64,000 nucleotides of DNA from Streptomyces violaceusniger Tu 4113 (GTDB lineage Bacteria; Actinomycetota; Actinomycetes; Streptomycetales; Streptomycetaceae): positions 9,300,001 through 9,364,000 of the forward strand of contig NC_015957.1 in the NCBI RefSeq assembly GCF_000147815.2, given 5' to 3'. Positions 1-7,841 of the stretch are shown in pieces (position 1 is the stretch's first letter; every line of letters begins with the position of its first letter). The position numbers and the translations under genes were made by a program. The notes beneath the pieces were generated by a model. It searched no databases. It saw nothing but the letters and a program-made list of their open reading frames with translations, and had not been told where the DNA came from.

Positions 1-228
1 CGCGAGGGATCGCGTCATGGTGGGCTGGCCCAGCAGGCGGGCGAGCTCGATATCGAGTGCGCCCGCGAGCTTCTGGTACGTGGCGATTCTCGCTCCCCGT
101 TGGGTGCCCTGCTCCAACCTGCGGATGGTGTCGACGGACACCCCGGCGCGGTCGGCGAGTTGCTCTTGCGTGAGGTCGCGAATGTCGCGAAGTCGGGCCA
201 GTCGCTTGCCAACGGACAGATCAGTCAT
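1..228 (-). CDS. XRE-family helix-turn-helix regulator, 3' end outside the window
   Basis: The 76 visible codons start with ATG at 228 and read MTDLSVGKRLARLRDIRD. A canonical Cro/C1 helix-turn-helix follows at about residues 18-55, with QEQLADRAGVSV and TIRRLEQG as the second and recognition helices. The frame is open to the window edge, so length and any C-terminal domain are unknown. It is divergent from the MarR-GNAT gene; the 261-bp gap holds the operator-like repeat listed separately. No strong ribosome-binding site precedes the ATG. Role inferred: DNA-binding transcription regulator, ligand and targets unknown. Confidence 0.7.
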   Translation of the reverse strand, partial: MTDLSVGKRLARLRDIRDLTQEQLADRAGVSVDTIRRLEQGTQRGARIATYQKLAGALDIELARLLGQPTMTRSLA

Positions 229-390
229 CTGATACACCACCGCCAGAAGGTCTTTTGGCCACGGTACGCCCGGAGGGGGAGCCGTGGGAGCCCAGCAGGC
301 ATCGGGCACACGAAGGAGCCTCGCGCCCGCCCCGCAGGCCGGGACGGAGTCGAGGCGCGTTGGCGTTACGGTCGCCGCCGATATCTCCCT

Positions 391-407
391 CTCCCGGGGC
401 CCGGGAG
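391..407. other. Small perfect hairpin in divergent intergenic region
   Basis: CTCCCGG, a three-base loop, then CCGGGAG. It lies between the divergent XRE and MarR-GNAT genes, just upstream of the operator-like repeat. It has no U-tract. It may insulate the MarR-GNAT promoter; function is not shown by the sequence. Confidence 0.3.
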
Positions 408-428
408 GGGACCCCCTCTTCCCACATA

Positions 429-456
429 CTTGATCTGGCGCAACTATAAGATCAAG
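429..456 (+). promoter_or_regulatory. Putative MarR-type operator overlapping the promoter
   Basis: Perfect inverted repeat: CTTGATCT at 429-436 and AGATCAAG at 449-456, separated by 12 bases (GGCGCAACTATA). The AT-rich island stands out against the surrounding GC-rich sequence and sits 33 bp before the MarR-GNAT start codon. MarR proteins usually bind such palindromes in their own promoters, so autoregulation is a reasonable inference. Confidence 0.5.
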
Positions 457-489
457 CAAAATCGACACAGGGGTACGGAGGGGTGCCGA

Positions 490-1440
490 ATGGGCCCGCG
501 CGACAATCTCGATCTGGCCGTGGACGAGGTCCGCGACTTCAACCGGATGTACACCCGCCTGATCGGCGTCCTCGACTACCCCGGGCAGCTCAACACCCCG
601 TACACGCTGAGCGAGGCCCGCATCCTCTACGAGCTGGCGCGGCGGGAGCGCACCCATGTCTCAGCGCTGCGGGAGCACCTCGGGATCACCGCCGCGCATC
701 TGAGCCGGACGCTGAGCCGGTTCGAGGAGCGGGGGCTGGTGACGCGCGAGCGCCACCACCGCGACGCCCGCTTCCAGGAGGTGCTGCTGACCGCCGAGGG
801 CCGGGCGGCGGCGGACGATCTGGACCGGCGGTCGCGGGACGCGGTGACCGGGCTGCTGGCCACGGTCCCCCGGAACGAGCTGGGGCGGCTGCGGGAGGCG
901 CTGGCCACCGCGCGGCACGCGCTCACCGGCCCGGCCGAGCCCGAGGTGCGGCTGCGCGGGTTGGAGCCGGGCGACCTGGGCTGGATCGTGCAGCGCCACG
1001 GCGCCGTGTACGCCCGGGAGTTCGGGTGGAACGCCGAGTTCGAGGGCCTGGTGGCCCGGATCGTCGGGGAGTTCAGCGCGGGCCATGACCCGGCCCAGGA
1101 GCGGGCGTGGATCGCGGAGCTCGACGGCCGCCCCGTCGGCTCGGTGATGTGCGTCCGGGACGAGCGGCCCGATACGGCCCGGCTGCGGCTGCTGCTCGTC
1201 GAACCGGAGGCGCGCGGGCGGCGACTCGGCGAGCGGCTGGTCGGCACATGTGTCGACTTCGCGCGCGAGGCGGGCTACCGCGATCTCGTGCTGTGGACCA
1301 ATGACGTCCTGACCTCCGCCCGCCGGATCTACGAGGGGGCCGGGTTCGAGCTGATCGCCGAGAAGCCGCACCGCGGTTACGGCTCGCCCCTGGTCGGGCA
1401 GGACTGGCGGCTCGCGCTCCGGGGCTCGGCGCACGGCTGA
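490..1440 (+). CDS. MarR-type HTH / GNAT N-acetyltransferase fusion
   Basis: 316 aa from ATG 490, preceded by GGAGGGG at 477-483; the open frame extends further upstream but without family similarity. Residues about 1-150 form a winged-helix MarR domain (HVSALREHLGITAAHLSRTL, then the wing around RERHHRDARF). Residues about 155-316 form a GNAT fold with the acetyl-CoA loop RGRRLGERL and the typical C-terminal YEGAGFELIAEKPHRGYG. Such fusions are widespread in actinobacteria and are thought to couple small-molecule acetylation to transcription control. The substrate is unknown. An inverted repeat just upstream suggests self-regulation. Confidence 0.85.
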   Translation: MGPRDNLDLAVDEVRDFNRMYTRLIGVLDYPGQLNTPYTLSEARILYELARRERTHVSALREHLGITAAHLSRTLSRFEERGLVTRERHHRDARFQEVLLTAEGRAAADDLDRRSRDAVTGLLATVPRNELGRLREALATARHALTGPAEPEVRLRGLEPGDLGWIVQRHGAVYAREFGWNAEFEGLVARIVGEFSAGHDPAQERAWIAELDGRPVGSVMCVRDERPDTARLRLLLVEPEARGRRLGERLVGTCVDFAREAGYRDLVLWTNDVLTSARRIYEGAGFELIAEKPHRGYGSPLVGQDWRLALRGSAHG

Positions 1441-1536
1441 CGGACTGCGGTCCGCCTGCGGTCCGCCTGCGGTCCGGGTGATGCGCCGTGCGCGGCTCAG
1501 CGGACCTGGTGAAGTCGGCAGCGGTTCAGCAGCGCC

Positions 1537-1622
1537 GCCAAGGGGCGCGGGGAACTGCGCGACCAGCCACGACGGCGCCGCGGACGAACGACGGCACATC
1601 ACGGCTCATCCGGCAGAGCGCC
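1537..1622 (+). repeat. Dispersed intergenic element, copy A (short form)
   Basis: Begins with AAGGGGCGCGGGGAACTGCG and continues GACCAGCCACGACGGCGCCG, then a 42-bp tail that aligns without gaps to copy B (4963-5102) and copy C (18029-18140). This copy lacks the roughly 30-bp central segment (GTCGATATGCGGCTCCGCCG) of the other two. It lies between the MarR-GNAT gene and the sigma-factor gene. Similar sequences recur in many Streptomyces intergenic regions as far as I recall; function unknown. Confidence 0.65.
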
Positions 1623-1685
1623 GAGCGCCACCACGATGTGACGCAGATCACCGCAACGCGGTCCGCGCGGTGGACAGGGGGGAGT

Positions 1686-2462
1686 GTGGAGACATCACTG
1701 CGCACTCGCGTGCGAGCCGGAGACCCGGATGCCTTCGGGCAGCTCTTCGACGAGTGCGCCTCGGTGGTCTACCGGCATGCCGTCCGGCTGACCGGCGACT
1801 GGGGCATGGCCGACGACATCGTGTCGCTCACCTTCCTGGAGGCGTGGCGGCTGCGCGAGCGGCTGCTTCCGGGGGACGGCAGCCTCCGCCCGTGGCTGCT
1901 GGGGATCGCGACGAACGTCACGCGCAACACCACGCGCGCGGCGCGAAGACACCAGGCCGCGCTCGCCAACCTCCCACCCCCGGACCCCGTTCCGGACTTC
2001 GCCGACGAGGTGACCCAGCGCCTGGCCGACATCGAGGAGCTGGCCGCCGCGCAGAAGGCGTTGCGCACGATGCGTCGTGGGGAGCGCGAGGTGTTCACGC
2101 TCTGCGTGTGGGAGGGCCTGGACGCCGCTACGGTGGCTGAGGCCCTGGGCGTGGCCACCGGCACCGTACGGGCCCGGCTCTCGCGCGCGAGGAAGCGCCT
2201 GCGCAAGCTCACGGAGCTCGAACTCGTCCGCGGCACGGGCGGCGGCTATGGCACAGGGGGCAGGGGAGGCGACGGCACGGGCGGCGACAGCGGCGGCGAC
2301 GACACGGGCGGCGACGGCGGCAGCCACGGCACGGACAGCGGCAGCGGTACGCGGGGCGCGGACGGCGGCACCGGGCAGGGCGCGGTGCAACGCGCGGCCA
2401 TGGTCGGACAGATACCGGTCAGCCGCCATCAGGCGGCCCGGTCCACGCAGGAGAGGCGATGA
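1686..2462 (+). CDS. ECF-like sigma-70 family RNA polymerase sigma factor
   Basis: 258 aa from GTG 1686 (VETSLRTRVRAGDPDAFGQL). Region 2 covers residues about 10-75 (LTGDWGMADDIVSLTFLEAW) and region 4 about 125-180 (LGVATGTVRARLSRARKRL). No anti-sigma zinc motif is seen. The start is chosen from the family N-terminus; a G-rich stretch sits directly before it with short spacing. After region 4 the protein has an unusual tail of about 70 residues made almost only of Gly, Asp, Thr and Ser. The next gene overlaps by ATGA, so the two are translationally coupled; its product is the likely membrane partner of this sigma factor. Confidence 0.85.
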   Translation: METSLRTRVRAGDPDAFGQLFDECASVVYRHAVRLTGDWGMADDIVSLTFLEAWRLRERLLPGDGSLRPWLLGIATNVTRNTTRAARRHQAALANLPPPDPVPDFADEVTQRLADIEELAAAQKALRTMRRGEREVFTLCVWEGLDAATVAEALGVATGTVRARLSRARKRLRKLTELELVRGTGGGYGTGGRGGDGTGGDSGGDDTGGDGGSHGTDSGSGTRGADGGTGQGAVQRAAMVGQIPVSRHQAARSTQERR

Positions 2463-3541
2463 ACACCAACCCGCGACGAGCCGATCAGCCGGTCGACCCC
2501 CAGGAGTCGGCCGAGTTGCTGCCCGCCCCGGGCCGTCCGGTGCTCCGGCAGGACCGCCACCGCGTCCTGAAGGAACATCTGATGGAGCAGATCGGCAACG
2601 AGACCGTCTACGAGCTGTCGGGTACGCCGGACGCCTCGTCCGCGCCGGACACCCCATCCGCGCCTCCCCCACCCCGGCGCCCCCGACGGCGCCTCGTCCT
2701 CATCGCGGCGCCGCTGGCGCTGGCCACCGCCGTGGTCGTGGGAGCGGTGGCGGTCGACGGCGTACGGAACGGCGAGGGCGGCGCCACCGCCACCGGCGTC
2801 AGCGGTGACCCCAGGGCCGAGCACCGGCAGGCCGTGGAGCTGCTGGACCGCATCGCCGTGGTGGCGGCCGACCGCCCGGCGGTCAGGGCCCGCGACGACC
2901 AGTTCATCTACACCAGGTCCCAGGGACCCTCGTCCATGTGGGGCGGTCCGTCGAAGCTCGTACGGGACTCCAAGGGGAAGGTCACGGGCACCAAGACGTA
3001 CGAGGGGAACGTCCGGAGTGAGGAGTGGCAGCCCGTGTCCGGCAAGCGGGACGGTCTCCGGCGCCTCACCGCGCTGTCCCCCAACGGCGAACCCGACCCC
3101 ACCCAGACCGAGGACATCGCCATGTCGCCGGGATTTTTGACCTTCCGGCAGCTCAAGGCCCTCCCCACCGACCCCGACGCGTTGCTGAAGAAGCTCAAGA
3201 GCGGCAGCGGGGTGGTGAAATCCCGGCTGGCCGAGACGATCTTCGAGAGCGTCGGAGCCATCCTCGATCAGGCCACCCTGCTGCCCGATCTCCATGCCGC
3301 GCTCTACCGTGCCGTGGCCAAGCTGCCGGACGTCCGCGTCGTGGAGAACGTCAAGGACGGCGCGGGCCGGACCGGTATCGGCCTCACATACGCCGATCAC
3401 AAGAAGCCTTCCGAGACCCCGAGCGAGTACTGGGTCTTCGACTCGAAGAGCCTGGCCTACCTCGGCACGGACACGAGCGCGCTCCTGGACGCCACCGTCA
3501 TCGATGAGAAGGGCAAGGTGACGGCGGCCGGCGCATCCTGA
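2459..3541 (+). CDS. CU044_5270 family membrane-anchored protein, sigma-factor partner
   Basis: 360 aa. A cytosolic N-terminus of about 75 residues contains HRVLKEHLMEQIG and a Pro-rich stretch. One transmembrane helix follows (about 80-100, LVLIAAPLALATAVVVGAVA), then an outer domain of about 250 residues with FIYTRSQG and conserved Lys/Asp-rich strands. This architecture and position match the CU044_5270 family, found beside sigma-70 genes in actinobacteria. The start ATG overlaps the sigma stop codon (ATGA at 2459-2462). Inference: it controls or senses for the sigma factor, like an anti-sigma factor, though no classical zinc anti-sigma domain is visible. Confidence 0.8.
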   Translation: MNTNPRRADQPVDPQESAELLPAPGRPVLRQDRHRVLKEHLMEQIGNETVYELSGTPDASSAPDTPSAPPPPRRPRRRLVLIAAPLALATAVVVGAVAVDGVRNGEGGATATGVSGDPRAEHRQAVELLDRIAVVAADRPAVRARDDQFIYTRSQGPSSMWGGPSKLVRDSKGKVTGTKTYEGNVRSEEWQPVSGKRDGLRRLTALSPNGEPDPTQTEDIAMSPGFLTFRQLKALPTDPDALLKKLKSGSGVVKSRLAETIFESVGAILDQATLLPDLHAALYRAVAKLPDVRVVENVKDGAGRTGIGLTYADHKKPSETPSEYWVFDSKSLAYLGTDTSALLDATVIDEKGKVTAAGAS

Positions 3542-3779
3542 GCCGCCCCCAGCCGACCGTCAAGCCGTTGAAGGGCGTCCGCCCGGCGGTCGGCCTTCCC
3601 GGTCGCACAGATGACGGGGCGTCACCTCGACCGGAAATCCGCTCGCGCGGGCGGGCCCCGTACGGGAAGGATCGGCGCATACGCACACGTCCGTACAGGG
3701 CGCGGGCATCGCACGGGGAACGTCCGCACGACGCACCCGTGCAGCGCGTCGGAACGGCACAAGAGCAAAGGGCATACCC

Positions 3780-4925
3780 CTGAGTACCCAGCAGGTCATC
3801 GAGTGGACCGAGGACGGCCGGACCCGGACCGCCCACTGGCGCTCCGAGAACGGCACGCCACCGCCCCGGCGGATCGAGGTGGCGGACGACCGGATGCGCG
3901 CCGGCACCGCCCACCGCCTCGCCTGCGAGGGCACCGCGCTGCTGTGGCGCGGCGACTACCAGGGCGCCCGCCAGTTGCTGACGGCGATGGCGCGCCGGAT
4001 CGACCGCGGACCGCGCCGGGCCAAGGAGCGGCGGGCCCCGGCGGCGTCACCGGCCGAGGCGTTCCACCGGCACCGCCAGGCTCAGTCCCGGCGGGCCCGG
4101 CTGCTGGGGATGCTGCTGGTGCCGCTGGACGCGGACTTCGGCATTCCGCTGCGCCGGGCGCCGGACGTACGGCAGGCGTGCACCGAGGCGTACGGCCCGG
4201 CGAGCGGGCGCCCGTCGGTGACCTCGCTGCCGGAGTTACTCGGGCTGATCGGCGCGCATGAGTGGCGCCGTAAGGGCGTCAAGGTGCCGGCGCTGGGCGG
4301 GGACCGCGTCCATCCGCACTACGGGGTCTTCTCGCCGGTGCGCGGCGAGTACGTCGATCTGGTGGCCGAGGCCCCGCTGCCCACGCAGGAGCTGGCCTTC
4401 GACATCGGCACCGGGACGGGGGTCCTGGCGGCCGTGCTCGCCCGGCGCGGCATCCGGCGGGTGGTGGCCACCGACCAGGACGCACGGGCGCTGGGGTGCG
4501 CCCGGGAGAACGCGGCCCGCCTGGGCCTGTCCGACCGGATCGAGGTGGTCGAGGCCGACCTCTACCCGCCGGGCCGCGCCCCGCTGGTGGTCTGCAACCC
4601 GCCCTGGGTCCCGGCCCGGCCCTCCTCACCGCTCGAATACGCGGTCTACGACCCGTCCAGCCGTATGCTGCGCGGCTTCCTGAACGGGCTGGCCGGGCAT
4701 CTGACCCCCGACGGCGAGGGCTGGCTGATCCTCTCCGACCTCGCCGAACACCTCGGCCTGCGGCCACGCGCCGAACTCCTGACCGCCTTCGCCACGGCGG
4801 GCCTGACGGTCACGGCCCGCCTGGACATCCGCCCGACCCACCCCCGAGCCGTCGACCCCACCGACCCCCTCCACACGGCCCGCGCGGCGGAGGTCACATC
4901 GCTGTGGCGTCTGAAGGCGGACTGA
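3780..4925 (+). CDS. SAM-dependent methyltransferase (HemK/PrmC-like), probable CTG start
   Basis: Rossmann methyltransferase with motif I FDIGTGTGVLAAVLARRG and the N6-methylase type catalytic motif VVCNPPW, as in PrmC/HemK enzymes that methylate glutamine or adenine amides. The first ATG/GTG/TTG in frame is GTG 3879, but 33 upstream codons (STQQVIEWTEDGRTRTAHWR and on) look like the conserved family N-terminus. They begin at CTG 3780, seven bases after AAAGGG at 3767-3772. With this start the protein has 381 aa. It contains one TTA codon at 4236-4238, so translation may need the bldA tRNA. Substrate unknown. Confidence 0.75.
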   Translation: MSTQQVIEWTEDGRTRTAHWRSENGTPPPRRIEVADDRMRAGTAHRLACEGTALLWRGDYQGARQLLTAMARRIDRGPRRAKERRAPAASPAEAFHRHRQAQSRRARLLGMLLVPLDADFGIPLRRAPDVRQACTEAYGPASGRPSVTSLPELLGLIGAHEWRRKGVKVPALGGDRVHPHYGVFSPVRGEYVDLVAEAPLPTQELAFDIGTGTGVLAAVLARRGIRRVVATDQDARALGCARENAARLGLSDRIEVVEADLYPPGRAPLVVCNPPWVPARPSSPLEYAVYDPSSRMLRGFLNGLAGHLTPDGEGWLILSDLAEHLGLRPRAELLTAFATAGLTVTARLDIRPTHPRAVDPTDPLHTARAAEVTSLWRLKAD

Positions 4926-4962
4926 GCCAAGCGGCCTCGATGAAGTCCGGTGCGGTTCGGGT

Positions 4963-5102
4963 GCGCCCCGAAGGGGCGCGGGGCTGCGTCGATGTGCGGC
5001 TCCGCCGCGGCTGTGTCGATATGCGGCTCCGCCGCGTGGGCGACCAGCCACGACACAGCCGCGGATGAACGACTGCACTTCGCGGCACTTCCCGCGGAGC
5101 GC
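4963..5102 (+). repeat. Dispersed intergenic element, copy B (long form with internal duplication)
   Basis: Starts with a perfect hairpin, GCGCCCC (4963-4969), loop GAA, GGGGCGC (4973-4979). The 27-bp central module occurs twice in tandem (4983-5009 and 5010-5036, two differences), then the common GACCAGCCACGAC block and a 42-bp tail ending CGGAGCGC. It sits between two convergent gene ends (methyltransferase and aldo/keto reductase), so the hairpin could serve as a terminator. Confidence 0.7.
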
Positions 5103-5156
5103 TTAGCGCCGCAGCGAGCCCGCGACGTCCGGAGCGCGTGCGCCGGAGAGCCCGAC

Positions 5157-6152
5157 TCAGTTCCCCACGCCGAGGCCGGACATGAACGCGGACGGGTAGC
5201 GGTCGCCGCGCGCCGCGCCCCGTGGCATCGCCTTCTCGATCTCGGCGAGGTCGTCGGCGGTGAAGGTCAGCTCCGTCGCGGGCAGCGCCTCGGCCAGCCG
5301 CTCGCGGGTGCGGGCGCCGACCAGCGGCACGATGTCCTCGCCCTGTGCACAGACCCAGGCGATGGCAAGCTGGGCGACGGTGCACCCCTTCGCCTCGGCC
5401 ACCCGGCGCAGCGCGTCCACGAGGGCGAGGTTGTGTGCCACGTTCTCGCTCGCGAACCGCGGGCTGAACGCGCGGGCGTCGCCGGGGCCGGCGGTGCGGC
5501 CGGCGGTCCAGTGCCCGGAGATGAGGCCGCGGCCCAGGACGCCGTACGCGGTCAGTCCGATGCCGAGCTCACGGAGCGTGGGCAGGACGTCCGCCTCCAC
5601 CGCGCGGGAGATCAGCGAGTACTCGATCTGCAGGTCGGCGACCGGGTGCACGGCGTGCGCCCGGCGGATCGTCGCCGCGTCGACCTCCGAGAGGCCGAGG
5701 TGCCGCACATACCCGGCGTCGATCATCTCCTTGATCGCGCCCACCGTCTCCTCGATCGGTACCGCCGGGTCCAACCGGGCGGGACGGTAGATGTCGATGT
5801 GGTCGGTGCCCAGCCGGGTCAGCGAGTAGGCCAGGAAGTTCTTCACCGCCTCGGGACGGCCGTCATGCCCGCCGGCCCCGGGGCCCGGCCCCCGCAGCAT
5901 GCCGAACTTGACGCTCAGCGTGTAGCCGTCGCGATCGCGGCCGCGCAGCGCCTCGGCGAGGAGCAGCTCGTTGTGGCCCATGGCGTAGAAGTCGGCGGTG
6001 TCGATCAGCGTGACGCCGGCCTCCAGCGCGGCGTGCACGGTGGCGATACTTTCCGTGCGGTCGGCGGCGCCGTAAGCGCCCGACATGCTCATGGCGCCCA
6101 GGCCCACGGTGGAAACGGCCGGGCCGGTGCTGCCCAGGGTTCGCGTCTGCAT
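5157..6152 (-). CDS. Aldo/keto reductase family protein
   Basis: 331 aa from ATG 6152, behind AAGGAGA. Cytosolic TIM-barrel NADPH-dependent reductase. Seen: N-terminal GLGAMSMSG, active-site Asp-Tyr region LIDTADFYAMGHNE, Lys in TLSVKFG and the cofactor-binding region IVPLVGARTRERL. The usual YYxHRxDP segment carrying the catalytic His reads IYRPARLDPAVP here, so the His position is Ala. This replacement recurs in an actinobacterial branch as I remember it; the physiological substrate is unknown. The gene is divergent from an XRE/MmyB regulator, a common pairing that suggests local control. Confidence 0.85.
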   Translation of the reverse strand: MQTRTLGSTGPAVSTVGLGAMSMSGAYGAADRTESIATVHAALEAGVTLIDTADFYAMGHNELLLAEALRGRDRDGYTLSVKFGMLRGPGPGAGGHDGRPEAVKNFLAYSLTRLGTDHIDIYRPARLDPAVPIEETVGAIKEMIDAGYVRHLGLSEVDAATIRRAHAVHPVADLQIEYSLISRAVEADVLPTLRELGIGLTAYGVLGRGLISGHWTAGRTAGPGDARAFSPRFASENVAHNLALVDALRRVAEAKGCTVAQLAIAWVCAQGEDIVPLVGARTRERLAEALPATELTFTADDLAEIEKAMPRGAARGDRYPSAFMSGLGVGN

Positions 6153-6209
6153 CGCGTTCTCCTTCGTCGTCGAACTGTCACCCACCCTGCGCCCGCGCCG
6201 CGGCCCATG

Positions 6210-6242
6210 GGAGCGGAGCGTTCATCGGGGGAGAGCCGCTCC
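6210..6242. promoter_or_regulatory. Candidate operator between divergent AKR and XRE/MmyB genes
   Basis: Inverted repeat GGAGCGG (6210-6216) and CCGCTCC (6236-6242) in the 126-bp divergent spacer. The arms are GC-rich, so chance occurrence is possible. Location fits a binding site for the neighbouring regulator. Confidence 0.3.
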
Positions 6243-6278
6243 CTGGATGGTTCGCCCGCCGCGAGGGACCCTGGGGAG

Positions 6279-7139
6279 ATGGAACGTGACCAGCTCGCCG
6301 ACTTCCTGCGCCGCCGCCGCGAGGCGATCCGCCCGGCCGAGGTCGGCATCACCGACGGCCCCCGGCGCCGGACCAGCGGACTGCGCCGGGAAGAAGTGGC
6401 CATGCTCGCGGGCATGTCGGTGGACTACGTCGTACGCCTGGAACAGGGCCGCAGCAGCCAGCCCTCGCCCCAGTTGCTCGGCGCGCTGGCCCGGGCGTTG
6501 CGCCTCTCCGAGGACGAGCGCGACCACCTGTTCCACCTGGCCGGCCACCAGCCCCCGCCCGCGGACGGCGTGGCCGGCCTGGCGCGCGCCGGCCTGATCC
6601 GCATGCTCGACCTGCTCGGCGACAACCCGGCCCTGGTCCTGTCCGACCTGGGCGAGGTCCTCGCCCAGAACCGTGCGGCCGTCCTGCTGACCGGCGACCA
6701 CACCGGCTTCTCCGGCGACCGGCGCTACGTCGCCTACCGATGGTTCACCGACCCCGCCGACCGTGCCGTCGCCCCGCCCGAGGAGCAGGAGCACCACGCC
6801 CGCCAGCTCGTGGCCGACCTGCGCGCGGCCGCCGGCCGCCGGTCCGGCGACCCCACCGTCACCGGACTCATCGACCGGTTGCGGGCCGCGAGCGCCGACT
6901 TCCGCCGGCTCTGGGCCGAGCACGAGGTGGCGGTCCGGCGCGCCGACCGCAAGACCCTGCTGCATCCGCGGGTGGGCCGCCTGGTGATGGACTGCGAGAC
7001 CCTGGTCACTCCCGACCAGGGCCAGCTACTGCTGGTCCTCACCCCGGCGGACGCCGAGACCCGCGAGCGGCTGCAGCTCCTTCAGGTACTCGGCATCGAG
7101 GAATTCCCCACGGGGTCGACGGACACGCCCATCCGGTGA
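6279..7139 (+). CDS. XRE/MmyB-type transcription regulator
   Basis: 286 aa from ATG 6279; the longer open frame upstream is antisense to the reductase gene. The N-terminus MERDQLADFLRRRREAIRP leads into the characteristic RRRTSGLRREEVAMLAGMSV helix-turn-helix and YVVRLEQGR. From about residue 100 a MmyB-like ligand-binding PAS fold follows (NPALVLSDLGEVLAQNRAA, YVAYRWFTDP, HPRVGRLVMDCETL). The family usually faces an oxidoreductase gene that it controls, as it does here. Ligand unknown; fatty acids have been proposed for the fold. Confidence 0.88.
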   Translation: MERDQLADFLRRRREAIRPAEVGITDGPRRRTSGLRREEVAMLAGMSVDYVVRLEQGRSSQPSPQLLGALARALRLSEDERDHLFHLAGHQPPPADGVAGLARAGLIRMLDLLGDNPALVLSDLGEVLAQNRAAVLLTGDHTGFSGDRRYVAYRWFTDPADRAVAPPEEQEHHARQLVADLRAAAGRRSGDPTVTGLIDRLRAASADFRRLWAEHEVAVRRADRKTLLHPRVGRLVMDCETLVTPDQGQLLLVLTPADAETRERLQLLQVLGIEEFPTGSTDTPIR

Positions 7140-7841
7140 AGCGGTCGGCCCACGGGGCACCGGCTGGGCATTTTCGGCGGTCCGGTCGGTGGAGTGACCG
7201 TCCCGGACCCGGAGGATTGCCGGGTTGCCGACTTGCGGGTCCGCGTCGGCCGGAGGCCGGAACCGGAGGCTGAAAGCGGAGGCCGCCCCGGTGGCCAACT
7301 ACCGAGGCCGTCGGCGCCGTCCCTCAGCCACGCCACCCCGGGCAGCCCCGGGGCAGCCCCGACGGCACGCACACTCCTCCGCCACCGGGAAGCGTCTCCC
7401 TGACGCGGGCGACCACGGCCCGGCCGGGCCCGGCCGCTCGCACGAGGCACCGGGCGCGCACAGGCCCGGGTGGCGGGCCACGACGCAAGGGGCCACCACG
7501 GCTTGGCCACCTATCGAGTGCCATCTGCGCCGCCCCCCACCCACGCCACCCCGGGCAGCCCCAGAGGACGGGCCTGCGCACTCGCACGCTTCTCCGCCAT
7601 CGGGGGAGGCGTCTCCCGGACGCTGCGGGCTGAGCAACCACGGCCCCGCCGGGCCCGGCGGCCGGTACGGGGCACCAGGCGCTCGCAGAACCGGCTGGTG
7701 GGGCCACGGCCTGGCGACCCGCCAAGACACGCCGTAGGCGTGAGGTCAGGATTGACCCGACTCGTGCCCCTGCTTAGCGTCCCGGATGAAGGGCAGGAAG
7801 ATCCCCACGTACCGCACGACCCCCATCAAGGGAGCCCCCGC
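7140..7841. other. Long intergenic region dominated by a duplicated non-coding unit
   Basis: No coding frame here resembles a protein family. The stretch holds two diverged direct copies of a block of about 165-190 bp, listed separately, followed by the leader of the isomerase gene. Open frames across it on the minus strand only reflect the high GC content. Confidence 0.5.
7318..7718 (+). repeat. Two diverged direct copies of a ~170-bp non-coding unit
   Basis: Copy 1 spans about 7318-7486 and copy 2 about 7529-7718. Shared in the same order: CACGCCACCCCGGGCAGCCC, then a TCCGCCA(C/T)CGGG block followed by GCGTCTCCC, then ACCACGGCCC(G/C)GCCGGGCCC, then GAGGCACCGGGCGC or GGGGCACCAGGCGC. The order and spacing of four blocks show duplication rather than chance. 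No inverted terminal repeats or transposase are seen. Confidence 0.55.

Noticed and set aside
100..489. Upstream extension of the MarR-GNAT frame
   Set aside because: It runs antisense to the XRE gene and across the promoter palindrome; the ribosome-binding site and family N-terminus support ATG 490.
4950..6278. Long plus-strand frame ahead of the XRE/MmyB gene
   Set aside because: It is antisense to the aldo/keto reductase and has no domain similarity; GC-rich DNA leaves such frames open.
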